A DNA stretch of 64,000 nt. It comes from Halosolutus gelatinilyticus. Its GTDB lineage: Archaea; Halobacteriota; Halobacteria; Halobacteriales; Natrialbaceae. The stretch lies in assembly GCF_023028105.1 (NCBI RefSeq), contig NZ_CP095491.1:3224001-3288000 (forward strand), read 5' to 3'. Each line of letters begins with the position of its first letter. Position 1 is the stretch's first letter. A program made the translations under genes and the position numbers. The notes under the pieces were generated by a model that was not told the origin of the DNA, ran no database searches, and saw nothing but the letters and a program-made list of their open reading frames with translations. Below, piece after piece: positions 8,194-17,224 of this stretch.

Positions 8194-8434
8194 ATCCTAC
8201 TGGACTGGGGTCAGCGATTTATATCGTTGGGGTTGGGGCCAGCGATCGGCTTGGGGGGCGACGCGTGGTCCCCGTCTCGCGCGTCGCCCCGTCGACGGAA
8301 CCCGGGAACGACGCGACGCTCGTCGGATCGCATCCAGATGCCGTTCGTTCGAGGCCGGTGACGGGCTCTCGGTGGGGGAGCCTGGTTGCGTGTTACGCCT
8401 GAACGTTTACCGGATTCCCAGCCGAACCTGTGCT

Positions 8435-10825
8435 ATGGTCGAACACACGAGGACCCTCGGTTTCTGGGTGGCCTTCGCGCTGGGGCTGGGGACGATGATC
8501 GCTGCCGGCATCTTCTCGCTCTCGGGGACCGCGGTGGCCGCGATCGGAAGTAGCGCGGTTATCGCGTTCGTCATCGCGGCGCTCATCGCGGGGGTGACGG
8601 CGGCCTCGTACTCCGAATTCGCCTCGATTTACGCGGAGAACGGCGGCGGCTACCTGTTCAGCTCGCGAACGTTCGATCGCGATCTCTTGGAATACGCGGT
8701 CGGCGTGTCACTATTCTTGGGGTATACGGGGACGACCGCGTTCTATCTCGCGACGATGGACGAGTGGTTCTTCGAGTTCATCTTGCCACACGGGTGGCCG
8801 GTCCCTCACGGAACGATCGGCGTGCTGGCAGCTATCCTTCTGGGCTCGCTAAACGCCCGGGGGACCGAGGAGAGCGGGACCTTTCAGGTCCTCGTCAGCG
8901 GGGCGAAAGTCGCCGTTCTCATCGCGTTCATCGCCGGTGCCTTCGCGTACAAAGCACCGGCAGAGACGGTCGGAACGTTCACTGCGGCCGTCTCGACCGA
9001 CGTCACGGGAATCGTCTCGATCGCCGCACTCGCGTTCATCACGTTCTTCGGCTTCTCGGCCATCGCTGCCAGCGCGGGCGAAATCATCGAACCCCGAAAG
9101 ACGGTTCCCCGCGCCATCGCGGCGAGCATCGTCGCCGTCACGATCCTCTACGCGTTCGTCATCGTCGCGATGGTCAACGCCCCGATCCCGGCCGAAGTCA
9201 TCGCGGAAGAGGGCGAAACGGCGATGGGAAGCGTCGCGAACGCCTTCCTCGGGAGTATCGGCATGGCGCTGATCGTTGCGGGTGCGATCTTCAGCATGGT
9301 GAGTGCGTCAAACGCGAGCGTGCTCGCCGCCAGTAGCATCGGGTCGCTGATGGGGCGACAGGGGCAGGCACCGCGGCGCTTCTCCCGCATTCATCCGGTC
9401 TACGGCACGCCGTTCTGGAGCGTTACGACCGTCACTGCGACCATCGTCACCCTCATCGTCGGGTTCATCATGCTGTTTCCCGCCGAGGGTGGACTTGGCG
9501 GCATGTCTCTCGGGCTCGAAGCTCTGACCGGGTTCGCGACGTTCAATCTGCTCGCTCCCCTGTCGGTCGTCAACATCGCGCTCATCGTCTCGCGGCGGCG
9601 TTTTCCCGACATCGAGCGGCCGATCCGCGTCCCGCTCGTGCCGCTGGTACCGATCATCGGCATTCTGGCGAACCTGGCACTCATTACGAATCTACCGACC
9701 ATTGGCGTCGTTGTCGGGACGGTACTCGTCGGTGCGTTGCTCGCCGCCTATCTGATCTGGGGCGGGGCTCCGGAGACCGAAGAGCTGTTCGAGCGGGTCG
9801 TCTCTCCGTACTCGCCGGACGAGATGGCGGCGCAGTCGGCCGCCAGTGGCGGCGGATCCGCGGCCGAAGCAACGCCGATCGAATCGACCAGCAACGGGAC
9901 GGCAGCGACGGACGCGGACCGCTTCCGGCTCCTCGTTCCCGTCCGTCGGCCCGACCGCGCGCCGGCACACGTTCGACTGGCGGCAACGATCGGGAGTCTC
10001 CACGCGAGTAATCCGCTAATCCGGGTCGTCAACGTGACCCAGATTCCGGACCAGACACCGAGCGAGATGGTCACCGAAACCGCCGAGGAACGCGCGTCGC
10101 GAATCGGCGACGTACTCGCCGCTGCCGACATCGACGTCGACTACACCGTCGAGGGGCACATTTCGCGCGACGTCGGGTTCAGCATCGTCCAGGCGGCCAG
10201 AAACGAGCAGGCCGACCTGATTCTCATGGGGTATCCGGAGGAAAGCGCCGACGTAACCCAGCGCGTCGAGTTCGACGCCCCCTGCGACGTGCTGTTTTCC
10301 AGCGGGTTCATCGAACGAGGGTTGGGGGTGCCGGCCACCGTCAACGTCGGGGCGGGCGGCGGACCGCACCACGAGGCGCTGTTACCCTTCGTCAACGACC
10401 TCGCCGAAGACGGATCGAAGATTCACGTCATCAACGTCCGCCCCACCGGCGAGGTCGGCACTGCCGAAAATCCCGGACGTACGCTGAACGCCCTCCCGGC
10501 GGCGGGATCGGTCGAGGTTCACAACGTCACCGCCGACTCGGTCGCCGAGGGACTCGTGACGACGGCGGTAGAGAACGGCGGGATACTCGTTATCGGTGCG
10601 TCGCGGACGCGTCGCCTCCGGCAGTGGATTCTCGGGAGCACCCCGGATCGCGTCATTGACCTCGCGGATGACGCCGACGTTCCCGTTATCGTCTACGCGA
10701 GCGAGCCGAGCGTTCGCGGCGTGGCAGAGGACCTCCTCTTCCCGATCTACAGGTACCTCGCGAAGCTTGGAACACCGGATCGTCCGGTCTTAGAACGGGA
10801 GCGATCCGGAGACGTGGAGAGATAA
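8435..10825 (+). CDS. APC-family amino-acid permease fused to two UspA domains
   Basis: The protein has 796 residues, starting at ATG 8435 (MVEHTRTLGFWVAFALGLGT). Residues 1 to about 455 form a 12-helix APC transporter: GLGTMIAAGIFSLSGTAVAA is the TM1 unwound segment and AFITFFGFSAIAASAGEII a TM6-like helix. A Ser/Gly/Ala linker of about 40 residues follows. Two universal-stress-protein domains come next, one at about 495-635 (RLLVPVRRP) and a weaker one to about 775 (ILVIGASRTRRLRQWILGST). It probably imports amino acids or similar solutes, with the UspA part sensing nucleotide in the cytoplasm. It diverges from the thiolase operon. Confidence 0.9.
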   Translation: MVEHTRTLGFWVAFALGLGTMIAAGIFSLSGTAVAAIGSSAVIAFVIAALIAGVTAASYSEFASIYAENGGGYLFSSRTFDRDLLEYAVGVSLFLGYTGTTAFYLATMDEWFFEFILPHGWPVPHGTIGVLAAILLGSLNARGTEESGTFQVLVSGAKVAVLIAFIAGAFAYKAPAETVGTFTAAVSTDVTGIVSIAALAFITFFGFSAIAASAGEIIEPRKTVPRAIAASIVAVTILYAFVIVAMVNAPIPAEVIAEEGETAMGSVANAFLGSIGMALIVAGAIFSMVSASNASVLAASSIGSLMGRQGQAPRRFSRIHPVYGTPFWSVTTVTATIVTLIVGFIMLFPAEGGLGGMSLGLEALTGFATFNLLAPLSVVNIALIVSRRRFPDIERPIRVPLVPLVPIIGILANLALITNLPTIGVVVGTVLVGALLAAYLIWGGAPETEELFERVVSPYSPDEMAAQSAASGGGSAAEATPIESTSNGTAATDADRFRLLVPVRRPDRAPAHVRLAATIGSLHASNPLIRVVNVTQIPDQTPSEMVTETAEERASRIGDVLAAADIDVDYTVEGHISRDVGFSIVQAARNEQADLILMGYPEESADVTQRVEFDAPCDVLFSSGFIERGLGVPATVNVGAGGGPHHEALLPFVNDLAEDGSKIHVINVRPTGEVGTAENPGRTLNALPAAGSVEVHNVTADSVAEGLVTTAVENGGILVIGASRTRRLRQWILGSTPDRVIDLADDADVPVIVYASEPSVRGVAEDLLFPIYRYLAKLGTPDRPVLERERSGDVER

Positions 10826-10858
10826 CGGAATCGGCCTTCTCGCGGCGACGGCAGTGCG

Positions 10859-12163
10859 CTACGCCGATTCCGTGGCCGCGGTCGTCCGCAACTCGCTCGC
10901 TCGCGATCGAGCCTGCGAGATCACTGCCGGGCGGGCTTCGAAGGAGACGAGGACGTCCTCGTCGCCGTAGGTGACGTCCTCGACGTTCGCGTTGTCGTGG
11001 ATCCAGGAGACGAGGCTCATCGTGTCGTCGGTCATCGGCAACACGAGCCGTTCGCGCTCCCAGTCGGGGAGTTCCCGATCGACCCGATCGAGAAGTTCGT
11101 CGACGTTCGTCCCCTCCCGGGCGCTCACCGCGACCGGGTTCGGAGCGAGCGCCGAGAGCGCGTCCCGCTTCTCCGCAAGTTCGTCCTCGTCGACCGCGTC
11201 GATCTTGTTTAGCACCGTCACGATCGGCGCCTCGTTGCGTTCGTAGAGGGTGTCGTGACAGGTGACGAGTTTCTCGTGGATCTCGTCGACGTCCTCGCTG
11301 ACGTCGACGACGAGCAGGACGAGATCAGCCCGGTAGACCGAATCCAGCGTCGACTTGAACGACTCGACGAGCCAGTGGGGTAGGTCGCTGATGAACCCGA
11401 CCGTGTCGGTCACGAGCACGTCCCGGGGGTCGATGTCGGCCCGACGAGTCGTCGTGCCGAGCGTCGTGAACAGCTGGTCCTCGGACTCGGCCGTCGGGTC
11501 GAGGTCCGGGTGGAGGTCCTCGTTCGCCTCGACGTCGAGGTCGTCGGCGAGCCGTCGCAGCAGCGTCGACTTCCCGGCGTTGGTGTACCCCGCCAGCGCG
11601 ACGAGGTCGAAGCCGGAGTCGCGGCGGCGTTCCCGCCGCTGCTCTTCGGTCCGCTCGATCCGCTCGAGTTCGTCCCGAATGCGGCTGATCTGGTCTTTGA
11701 TGTCCTGCTCGCGGCTCTCGTCGTACTCGCCCAGCCCCATGAACCCGGGGTGTTCGTCGCGCTTCGCGAGACTGGTCTTTGCCTCGACGCGCGGCAGTTC
11801 GTAGCGGAGTTCGGCGAGTTCCACCTGGAGCTGTGCCTTTCGGGTCTGGGCGCGCTGGCCGAAGATCTCGAGGATCAGCGTGAACCGATCGATCACTTCG
11901 ACGCCGTCGGGCAGGAGCCGGCCGAGGTTGTACGTCTGGTACGGGCCGAGTCGATTGTCGAAGACGACCGTCGTCGCGCCGGTCTCCGCGACCCGATCGG
12001 CGAGTTCCTCGGCTTTCCCTTCGCCGAGCTGGAGCGCGGCATCGGCCGTCCGCGACTGAGTCACTTCGTCGACCACCTCGTATCCGGCGGCCCGAGCGAG
12101 GTCGCGAATCTCGCTCGTGTCGGGGGCTCCCGAATCGACCCGCTTCGCGATCACCGCCTTCAC
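10859..12163 (-). CDS. hflX: GTPase HflX
   Basis: The protein has 434 residues with a GTG start at 12163. The N-terminal HflX domain contains VVFDNRLGPYQTYNLGRLL, followed by the coiled-coil region with TRKAQLQVELAELRYELPRV. The G domain follows: G1 GYTNAGKSTLLRRL at about 191, G3 DTVGFISDLPHWLVESF and G4 NKID near 318. HflX binds the large ribosomal subunit and rescues or splits stalled ribosomes. Length is normal. It is convergent with the permease gene and overlaps a possible small upstream frame by four bases. Confidence 0.95.
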   Translation of the reverse strand: MKAVIAKRVDSGAPDTSEIRDLARAAGYEVVDEVTQSRTADAALQLGEGKAEELADRVAETGATTVVFDNRLGPYQTYNLGRLLPDGVEVIDRFTLILEIFGQRAQTRKAQLQVELAELRYELPRVEAKTSLAKRDEHPGFMGLGEYDESREQDIKDQISRIRDELERIERTEEQRRERRRDSGFDLVALAGYTNAGKSTLLRRLADDLDVEANEDLHPDLDPTAESEDQLFTTLGTTTRRADIDPRDVLVTDTVGFISDLPHWLVESFKSTLDSVYRADLVLLVVDVSEDVDEIHEKLVTCHDTLYERNEAPIVTVLNKIDAVDEDELAEKRDALSALAPNPVAVSAREGTNVDELLDRVDRELPDWERERLVLPMTDDTMSLVSWIHDNANVEDVTYGDEDVLVSFEARPAVISQARSRASELRTTAATESA

Positions 12164-12270
12164 GGGCGATCACCCGCGGACAACTCGAACCCCGTCCGGC
12201 GGACGCGTCGCTGGTCGACGACGTCTGGTTCGCTGTCGATACGCCTGATCGTCTTCGTGGCACCAGTCAC
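12160..12270 (-). CDS. Possible 36-residue leader protein upstream of hflX
   Basis: A GTG-started frame (MTGATKTIRRIDSEPDVVDQ, then RRVRRTGFELSAGDRP) ends in TGA within a GTGA overlap with the hflX start codon. Four-base overlaps of this type usually mean coupled translation. Codon third positions are GC-rich, as in neighbouring genes. No family is recognised and the protein is short and basic, so this could also be chance. I list it because the exact start-stop overlap is suggestive. Confidence 0.3.
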   Translation of the reverse strand: MTGATKTIRRIDSEPDVVDQRRVRRTGFELSAGDRP

Positions 12271-12540
12271 ACACCGGCGGCTTCGAGGATCGCGGGGACC
12301 TCCAGCGGACTGCGACACGACGTTACGGTCGGTGGAGATGCCGGTCAGTCACCTCCGTTGAACGGCCGACGCTCATACGTCGCCGTACGCGCCCGACCGT
12401 CTTGAATCCCGTGCACGGCGCGCTCCGGCGATTCGATCGGAATCCGCCGCCGTCTCGCGTTCGACTGCCGACAGAACTATCACGAGGCGCGATTGTCCGC
12501 TAATCACAACAGTCAAGATCCTAGTCGCTAACCTCCGAGC
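12271..12540. other. Intergenic region without recognised genes
   Basis: This region lies between the hflX transcription unit and the FUN14 gene, which diverge. It should hold two promoters, but I cannot assign clear TATA boxes. The last 60 bases are the most AT-rich, with CTAATCACAACAGTCAAGATC just before the FUN14 start. No frame on either strand has a recognisable protein. Confidence 0.5.
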
Positions 12541-12858
12541 GTGATGATCGACGTCGATCCGACGACGCTCAGCAGCGGGCTACTCGCGGCGGCAGCGCTC
12601 GGGGGCTGTCTCGGGTTCGGGACGAAACGACTCGCGAAACCCCTCGCGATCATCCTCGCGATCGAGTTGATGATCGTCCGGTACCTCGAGTCGGTTGGGA
12701 TCGTCGCCGTCGACTGGCGTCGACTCGCCGCCGCGTTCGTCGGCTCCGGCGGAGACGCGGCGGTCGCGGCCGGATCTTGGGCCGGACCCGTCCTCTCGGT
12801 CCTGTCGATCGGCGTCGGCTTCGTCGGCGGCTTCCTGATCGGCTACCACCGCGGCTGA
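12541..12858 (+). CDS. FUN14-family small membrane protein
   Basis: The protein has 105 residues (or 104 from ATG 12544). The pattern is of the FUN14 family: LGGCLGFGTKRLAKPLAIIL (GFGxxxxxK helix), MIVRYLESVGIVAVDWRRL (LExxGxxxVdW element) and a C-terminal Gly-rich helix VLSIGVGFVGGFLIGYHRG. About three membrane helices are predicted. Eukaryotic FUN14/FUNDC1 is a mitochondrial outer-membrane protein, but archaeal members have no known function. It is monocistronic, with no partner visible. Confidence 0.85.
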   Translation: MMIDVDPTTLSSGLLAAAALGGCLGFGTKRLAKPLAIILAIELMIVRYLESVGIVAVDWRRLAAAFVGSGGDAAVAAGSWAGPVLSVLSIGVGFVGGFLIGYHRG

Positions 12859-12956
12859 GCGGACCGTCTGCGGTCAAAACGGGCGCGCGATCGCACCGAT
12901 CCGCGATCGGTGTAGTCCCCGACAGACGAGGCCCCCGATCGACGACCCGACGGTCG

Positions 12957-13682
12957 CTACCGCGTCTTCAGATCGTCTTTGTCCTTGACGATCTCCGTCT
13001 CGGCCTCGCCGCTGGTATGCTCGTTGACCACGTCGTAGAAGTCGTTTTGCATCCCCGCAGGGAACGTGAGCACGCCGATCCAGGAGCCGTCCGGTTGCCA
13101 CTCCTCGCGCTCGAGCTCGCCGAACTGGCGGATCTGCGCCTGCGCGCTGCCGGCGTACTCGGGCGGAATCTGGACCGCGATCGTCACCTCCTCGAACCGG
13201 ATCGGAATCACCGGTCGCAGGGCGTCAAGGGCGTCGTCGACCTGCGTCTCCACCGGTTCCATCGGATCGACCGTGAATCCGGCCTCCTCGAGCGCGTTCT
13301 CGATCCGTTCGGGCGGGTGCGGCGCGTTGTCCATCTGCGGGTTGATCGCGTTGCGAGCGATCGTGTCGATCAGCTGTTTGCGCTTCTGTTCTTGCATCTC
13401 GCGGCGCTGCTCGGCCGTGATCTGGATCTCGCCGCGCTCGATCACCTCGGGGATGATCTCCAGCGGATCGGTGGTGTCGAAGACCGTCTCGAGGTCGTTC
13501 TCGGCGGGCCGATCGCCGCGCGCGGCATCCTCGAAGACATCTTCCGCGGCGATCGCGTCTTCGAGGTCGCCCTCGAACTCGCCGCGTTTGATAGCCAGCG
13601 CCGCGTCCGGATCGACCAGTACTTCGAAGCGCGCCCCGTGCGATTCGAGTCGCGCCGTCACCGCCTCGTCGAGGGATATCAT
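12957..13682 (-). CDS. Ribosome maturation protein SBDS (SDO1)
   Basis: The protein has 241 residues. I chose ATG 13682 ([19 protein letters not shown]), the canonical start; the longer frame adds MGAERPG. Three SBDS domains are visible. The N-terminal FYSH domain reads [17 protein letters not shown] with [15 protein letters not shown] and a [18 protein letters not shown] tail. A helical middle follows ([20 protein letters not shown], then [15 protein letters not shown]). A ferredoxin-like C-terminal domain reads [16 protein letters not shown]. With EF-2-like GTPases it releases anti-association factors from new large subunits. It is last in the Rpp30-PsmA cluster, 273 bases after psmA. Confidence 0.95.
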   Translation of the reverse strand: MISLDEAVTARLESHGARFEVLVDPDAALAIKRGEFEGDLEDAIAAEDVFEDAARGDRPAENDLETVFDTTDPLEIIPEVIERGEIQITAEQRREMQEQKRKQLIDTIARNAINPQMDNAPHPPERIENALEEAGFTVDPMEPVETQVDDALDALRPVIPIRFEEVTIAVQIPPEYAGSAQAQIRQFGELEREEWQPDGSWIGVLTFPAGMQNDFYDVVNEHTSGEAETEIVKDKDDLKTR

Positions 13683-13955
13683 ACCCGGACGTTCCGCCCC
13701 CAATTTAAAGAGTGTTTCCCGACGGGGAACCGTTCACGCCGCGATCCGGTCCGGCCTCCGATCCGACCCGGCCTCGGGAACCGATCGACGGGCGACCGTG
13801 CGAGCGCCGGTTCGATTCCGATCGAACGCCGAACGACCGCACCCCGGAGGTGTCCCTCGGGCGGAACAGAGCGGTCCCGATGAAAAGACGCCACGACCGC
13901 TGGATGGCCGCGCGCGAGTCGCGCGAACCACCCCGGGCCGTCTCGATTACGGTGG

Positions 13956-14708
13956 TTACTCGTCGGGTTCGTCGTCCGTCGCGAGCAGGTCGTGCTCGTC
14001 GAGGTGGCTCTCGATCCGGTCGTAGTCGAAGTGGTCGAACGACTCCGTCTCAACGTCGACGGTCGCCAGCCCGACCTCGTTGGGGAGCAAGGAGCCGTCG
14101 TTGACCGACGCCAGCGCGTCGAGCGCGAGCGTGATGCCGCCGTCGAGGTCGGCTTCAGGGTCGTAGTTCTCCTCGAGGTAGTCCTGGAGTTCGCCGCGGT
14201 CGGCGCCGACGGCCAGCGCCTTCCACTCGTAGGGGGTCCCCGAAGGATCGGTCTCGAACAGTCGCGGTTCGCCGTTGTCGATGCCGCCGACGATCAGGGC
14301 GACGCCGAACGGGCGCGCGCCGCCGACCTGGGTGTACTGCTGGATGTGGTCGGTGACTTCCTTCGTCAGCGTCTCGACGCCGATCGGCTCGCCGTAGCGC
14401 AGGTGGTTGACCTGGGCCTGGCGGCGTGCAAAGTCGATCAGCTGGCGCGCGTCGGCGACGTGGCCGGCGCTCGCGATGCCGATGTGGTCGTCCGCCTTGT
14501 GGATCTTCTCGACGCTCGAGTCCTCGAGCAGCGGGGAGGGGACTCGTTTGTCGACGGCGAGGACGACGCCGTCGCTCGTTCGGACGCCGATGCTCGCCGT
14601 ACCTCGCTTGACCGCCTCGCGAGCGTACTCGACCTGGTAGAGTCGGCCGTCTGGCGAGAAGATCGTGATGCCACGGTCGTACGCCTGCTGTTGGGCTTGT
14701 CCCTGCAT
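13956..14708 (-). CDS. psmA: Proteasome subunit alpha
   Basis: The protein has 250 residues. The alpha-type N-terminus QQAYDRGITIFSPDGRLYQV with EYAREAVKRGTASIGV is diagnostic. It forms the gate and outer ring of the 20S core and lacks the N-terminal Thr nucleophile of beta subunits. The body contains AGHVADARQLIDFARRQAQV and PFGVALIVGGID. The acidic tail LDEHDLLATDDEPDE is typical of haloarchaeal alpha subunits. It follows the Pop5 gene by 4 bases, in the conserved archaeal arrangement with RNase P proteins upstream and SBDS downstream. No beta subunit is in the window. Confidence 0.96.
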   Translation of the reverse strand: MQGQAQQQAYDRGITIFSPDGRLYQVEYAREAVKRGTASIGVRTSDGVVLAVDKRVPSPLLEDSSVEKIHKADDHIGIASAGHVADARQLIDFARRQAQVNHLRYGEPIGVETLTKEVTDHIQQYTQVGGARPFGVALIVGGIDNGEPRLFETDPSGTPYEWKALAVGADRGELQDYLEENYDPEADLDGGITLALDALASVNDGSLLPNEVGLATVDVETESFDHFDYDRIESHLDEHDLLATDDEPDE

Positions 14709-14712
14709 AGTA

Positions 14713-15198
14713 TCACGCTAAATCGTAATCGAGGTCTGTCGCGCCCGCGAACGCCTCATCGAGTCGCACGTCTGCAGATCCAGTTCGCACGACGGCGACT
14801 CGCTCCTCGTTCCCGAACACGACGTTTCTCTTGTCCGAATCTTGCCGGCGCCGCCCTAAATACTTTTCATTAGCGGCACGGATCGTGCCACTGATACCGC
14901 GGACCCGTATCCCGATCGGTTGGCCGTCGATCTCGTCGATGCAGGCGATCGCCGCCCGGGCCGGCTCCGTCTCACCGCGTCTGACCTTGACGATCGCCTC
15001 ACCGACGCCGTCTACGAACGCAAACCGGACGACGGTCAGATCGGCGGCCGCGCTCCCCGGATCGCCGAGCAGGTTCTGGCCAGCGTACCAGACCTCGCGC
15101 TGGAACGCCCGCCGATCGATCGATGCATCCGGCCAACTCTCGAGTTCGACGGCGAGGTAGCGCCAGCGCGGACGCAGGTGTTTCGGGAGGTGTTTCAT
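14713..15198 (-). CDS. rnp2: RNase P protein component 2 (Pop5/Rpp14)
   Basis: The protein has 161 residues, beginning KHLPKHLRPRWRYLAVELES. The RRM-like Pop5 fold is visible as FQREVWYAGQNLLGDPGSAA, TVVRFAFVDGVGEAIVKVRR and ARAAIACIDEIDGQPIGIRV. With Rpp30 it forms the heterotetramer that activates the RNase P RNA catalytic domain for tRNA 5' maturation. Its ATG overlaps the TGA of the methyltransferase gene by 4 bases (ATGA), and psmA follows 4 bases after its stop. The C-terminal about 40 residues extend past the usual core and are less conserved. Confidence 0.92.
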   Translation of the reverse strand: MKHLPKHLRPRWRYLAVELESWPDASIDRRAFQREVWYAGQNLLGDPGSAAADLTVVRFAFVDGVGEAIVKVRRGETEPARAAIACIDEIDGQPIGIRVRGISGTIRAANEKYLGRRRQDSDKRNVVFGNEERVAVVRTGSADVRLDEAFAGATDLDYDLA

Positions 15199-15839
15199 TC
15201 GTCGGCGCCTTCGTCGGTCACCTCGTCCGCGTCGGTCGGCGTCCGCTCGACGACCAGCACGCCGACCTGGTCGTGGACGCGCTCGACCGCGGTCAGCGAG
15301 AAGCCGGCGTCCGTGAAGGCGTCCGCGAGCACGCCGACGGTCGCGGGATCGTCCACCTCGGGATCGTAGAACGGTGCCGAGGGGTCGGGCTCGCCGAAGA
15401 ACATCACGTCCCCGAGGACGAATTTGCGGGGTTCGAGGTCGGCGATGACCGCGATCGCCTCGCGTTTCTCGTCGTCCGAGAGGTGGTGCATGGCGAAGTT
15501 CGAGGTGACGACGTCCACCTGCCCGTCGTACTCCGGTTCCCTGAAGGTTCCCCGATCGAATTCGGCGTTGTCGACTCCCCGTTCGCCGGCTTTCGTTCGC
15601 GCTTCGTCCATCATCCCCTCGCTGATGTCGCGGCCGACGACCCGGTCGGCGTCGGGCGCGAGTGCGATCGCGATCGCTCCCGTGCCGGTTCCGAGGTCGA
15701 GGACGATATCGTCGCTTGCGGGCGCGGCGTGTTCGATCACGAGGTTCGCGCAGGCGCGGTACTCGTCGGATTTCGACTCGTCGTACTCGCCCGCTTTCTC
15801 GTCGAACCGGGCGGCGTGGTCCTCAAGGCTCTTCTTCAT
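15195..15839 (-). CDS. Class I SAM-dependent methyltransferase in the RNase P operon
   Basis: The protein has 214 residues from ATG 15839 (MKKSLEDHAARFDEKAGEYD). The Rossmann methyltransferase motifs are I (VLDLGTGTGAIAIAL), II/post I (VVGRDISEGMMDEARTKAGE), the NFAMHHLSDDEKREAIAVIA segment (motif IV) and FVLGDVMFFGE. It has the architecture of small-molecule or tRNA methyltransferases of the Methyltransf_11/25 type. It overlaps Rpp30 by 17 bases and Pop5 by 4, so it is translated with both RNase P subunits. A substrate such as tRNA, RNase P or the ribosome is only inference. Confidence 0.88.
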   Translation of the reverse strand: MKKSLEDHAARFDEKAGEYDESKSDEYRACANLVIEHAAPASDDIVLDLGTGTGAIAIALAPDADRVVGRDISEGMMDEARTKAGERGVDNAEFDRGTFREPEYDGQVDVVTSNFAMHHLSDDEKREAIAVIADLEPRKFVLGDVMFFGEPDPSAPFYDPEVDDPATVGVLADAFTDAGFSLTAVERVHDQVGVLVVERTPTDADEVTDEGADE

Positions 15840-16527
15840 ACCTGCCTCGTTCGACCCCCGGATCAATGAACGACTCGGACTGGATGCGTCGATTGCGCTC
15901 GGCCAGCCGACCCCACTCGGCCAGCCCACGCTCGATGAATTCGGCCGAGAGGCCGATCTGCTCGCCCACCGCTTGCAACTCCCGCGGTGCGCGCAGTTCG
16001 AGGTGCGATCGGGGCCCGGCGCTGACGACGTACGGCGCGTCGTAGTGGTCGACGAGCTCCGAGAGCTTGCGCAGCGACTGGATCGATCGCACTCGCCGCC
16101 CGCCGGCCGATCGGAGCACGTCGGAGAGGTCGAACTCCAGTCGGACGCCGTTCTCCGTGGCGGCCTTCACGATGACGTGATTGACGTCTCCCTGCCCGGC
16201 CATCGGCCGGGCGAGCACGTCCACCTTCTCGTTCTCGACGGCGAACCGGTTCAACGCGTTCGACCCCCCCTCGACCGCGACGATCGTCTCGGAACTGCGG
16301 TGGTTTCCGACCGCGCCGCTCGCCTGCCGGGGGTCGTCGGCCCGGATCTCGACGCCCTCGACGACGTCGATCCCGTACTCGTTGGCGATCCGATCGGAAT
16401 CGTACGCCGCGGGCGAACCCCCGCGATTTCGCGCGATCACGCCCTCGAACCCGTACTCGGCCGCCGCCTTTGCGACTCTGGCGACCGTACTGTCCCCGTC
16501 GGGATAGGCGCGGATCGCTTCGTACAT
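15823..16527 (-). CDS. rnp3: RNase P protein component 3 (Rpp30)
   Basis: The protein has 234 residues from ATG 16527 (MYEAIRAYPDGDSTVARVAK). It has the TIM-barrel-like PHP fold of Rpp30: EYGFEGVIARNRGG, YGIDVVEGVEIRADDP, IVAVEGGSNALNRFAVENEK with VDVLARP, NHVIVKAATENGVRLEFDLS, and the C-terminal VVSAGPRSHLELRAPRELQA. It pairs with Pop5 in the RNase P holoenzyme. It is the first gene of the leftward cluster. The longer open frame upstream overlaps the neighbouring plus-strand gene and is Arg-rich, so I rejected it. Confidence 0.92.
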   Translation of the reverse strand: MYEAIRAYPDGDSTVARVAKAAAEYGFEGVIARNRGGSPAAYDSDRIANEYGIDVVEGVEIRADDPRQASGAVGNHRSSETIVAVEGGSNALNRFAVENEKVDVLARPMAGQGDVNHVIVKAATENGVRLEFDLSDVLRSAGGRRVRSIQSLRKLSELVDHYDAPYVVSAGPRSHLELRAPRELQAVGEQIGLSAEFIERGLAEWGRLAERNRRIQSESFIDPGVERGRYEEEP

Positions 16528-16604
16528 ACTCGCGTCGAGGCGCGCGCCGGACTTGGACGTTGTGTCTTTTCGACCGGGAATCGGGGCGCGCGATCGACCT
16601 CGAG

Positions 16605-17218
16605 ATGACCGGCGGCGGCGTCTACTCCTTCGGGACGCCGGGCGGGCTCGAGGGAACCCTGGCGGAGGCGTTCGACGACTTCGACGGCGCGATCTACCGA
16701 TACGACGCCGACGCGGGGACGTGGGCTCTCGCCGACGGCGCCGACCGACTTGAAGCACTCGAGGCGGTCGTCGTCATACCCGAAACCGACGCGCGGGCGG
16801 TGGTCGACTTCCGCGACGAGACGCCGGCGCGGCCGACCCAGCGGACGCTCGAACCCGGCTGGCAGTTCGTGGCGCCCCGCAGTTACAATTCCGCGGAGGC
16901 CGCCTTCGACGCGCGGCGGACCCTTTCGGCGATCGATCTGCTCAACCTCTACGAACTCCCGAGGGGCAGCCCGCACTTCCCAACCATCCGAACGAGTTTC
17001 GGTTTAGCAGCTACGAATTCCAGGAGACCGAAGACGATCGGTTCGTCGGCGACGACTACGTCACCGAACAGCCCGTCAGCCCCTACGGCGGGTACTTCGT
17101 CTACGTGACCGAAGAGAGTACGGTCCCCGCTCGGGTCCCGAACGGCGTCACGTACGACGAACTCGCCGAAATGCTGGACCTGGATCAGCACGAGTGGTTC
17201 GGCGGTTTCGCCAGCTAA
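16605..17218 (+). pseudogene. Frameshifted haloarchaeal hypothetical gene
   Basis: The first frame from ATG 16605 reads MTGGGVYSFGTPGGLEGTL through SAEAAFDARRTLSAIDLLNL, then loses coding character. From about 16970 a second frame (-1) continues smoothly as QPALPNHPNEFRFSSYEFQE through to DLDQHEWFGGFAS and stops at TAA 17216-17218. The switch lies near the short homopolymers CCC and GGGG at about 16958-16966, and one missing base would restore a protein of about 204 residues. It is either a real recent inactivation or a sequencing error. The joined protein has no recognised domain. The true start may lie slightly upstream. Confidence 0.7.
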
Positions 17219-17224
17219 TCGACG

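Noticed and set aside
15823-16758. Longer Rpp30 start with an Arg-rich N-terminus
   Set aside because: The Rpp30 fold starts at MYEAIRAYPDG, and the extension overlaps the neighbouring gene in a low-likelihood composition.
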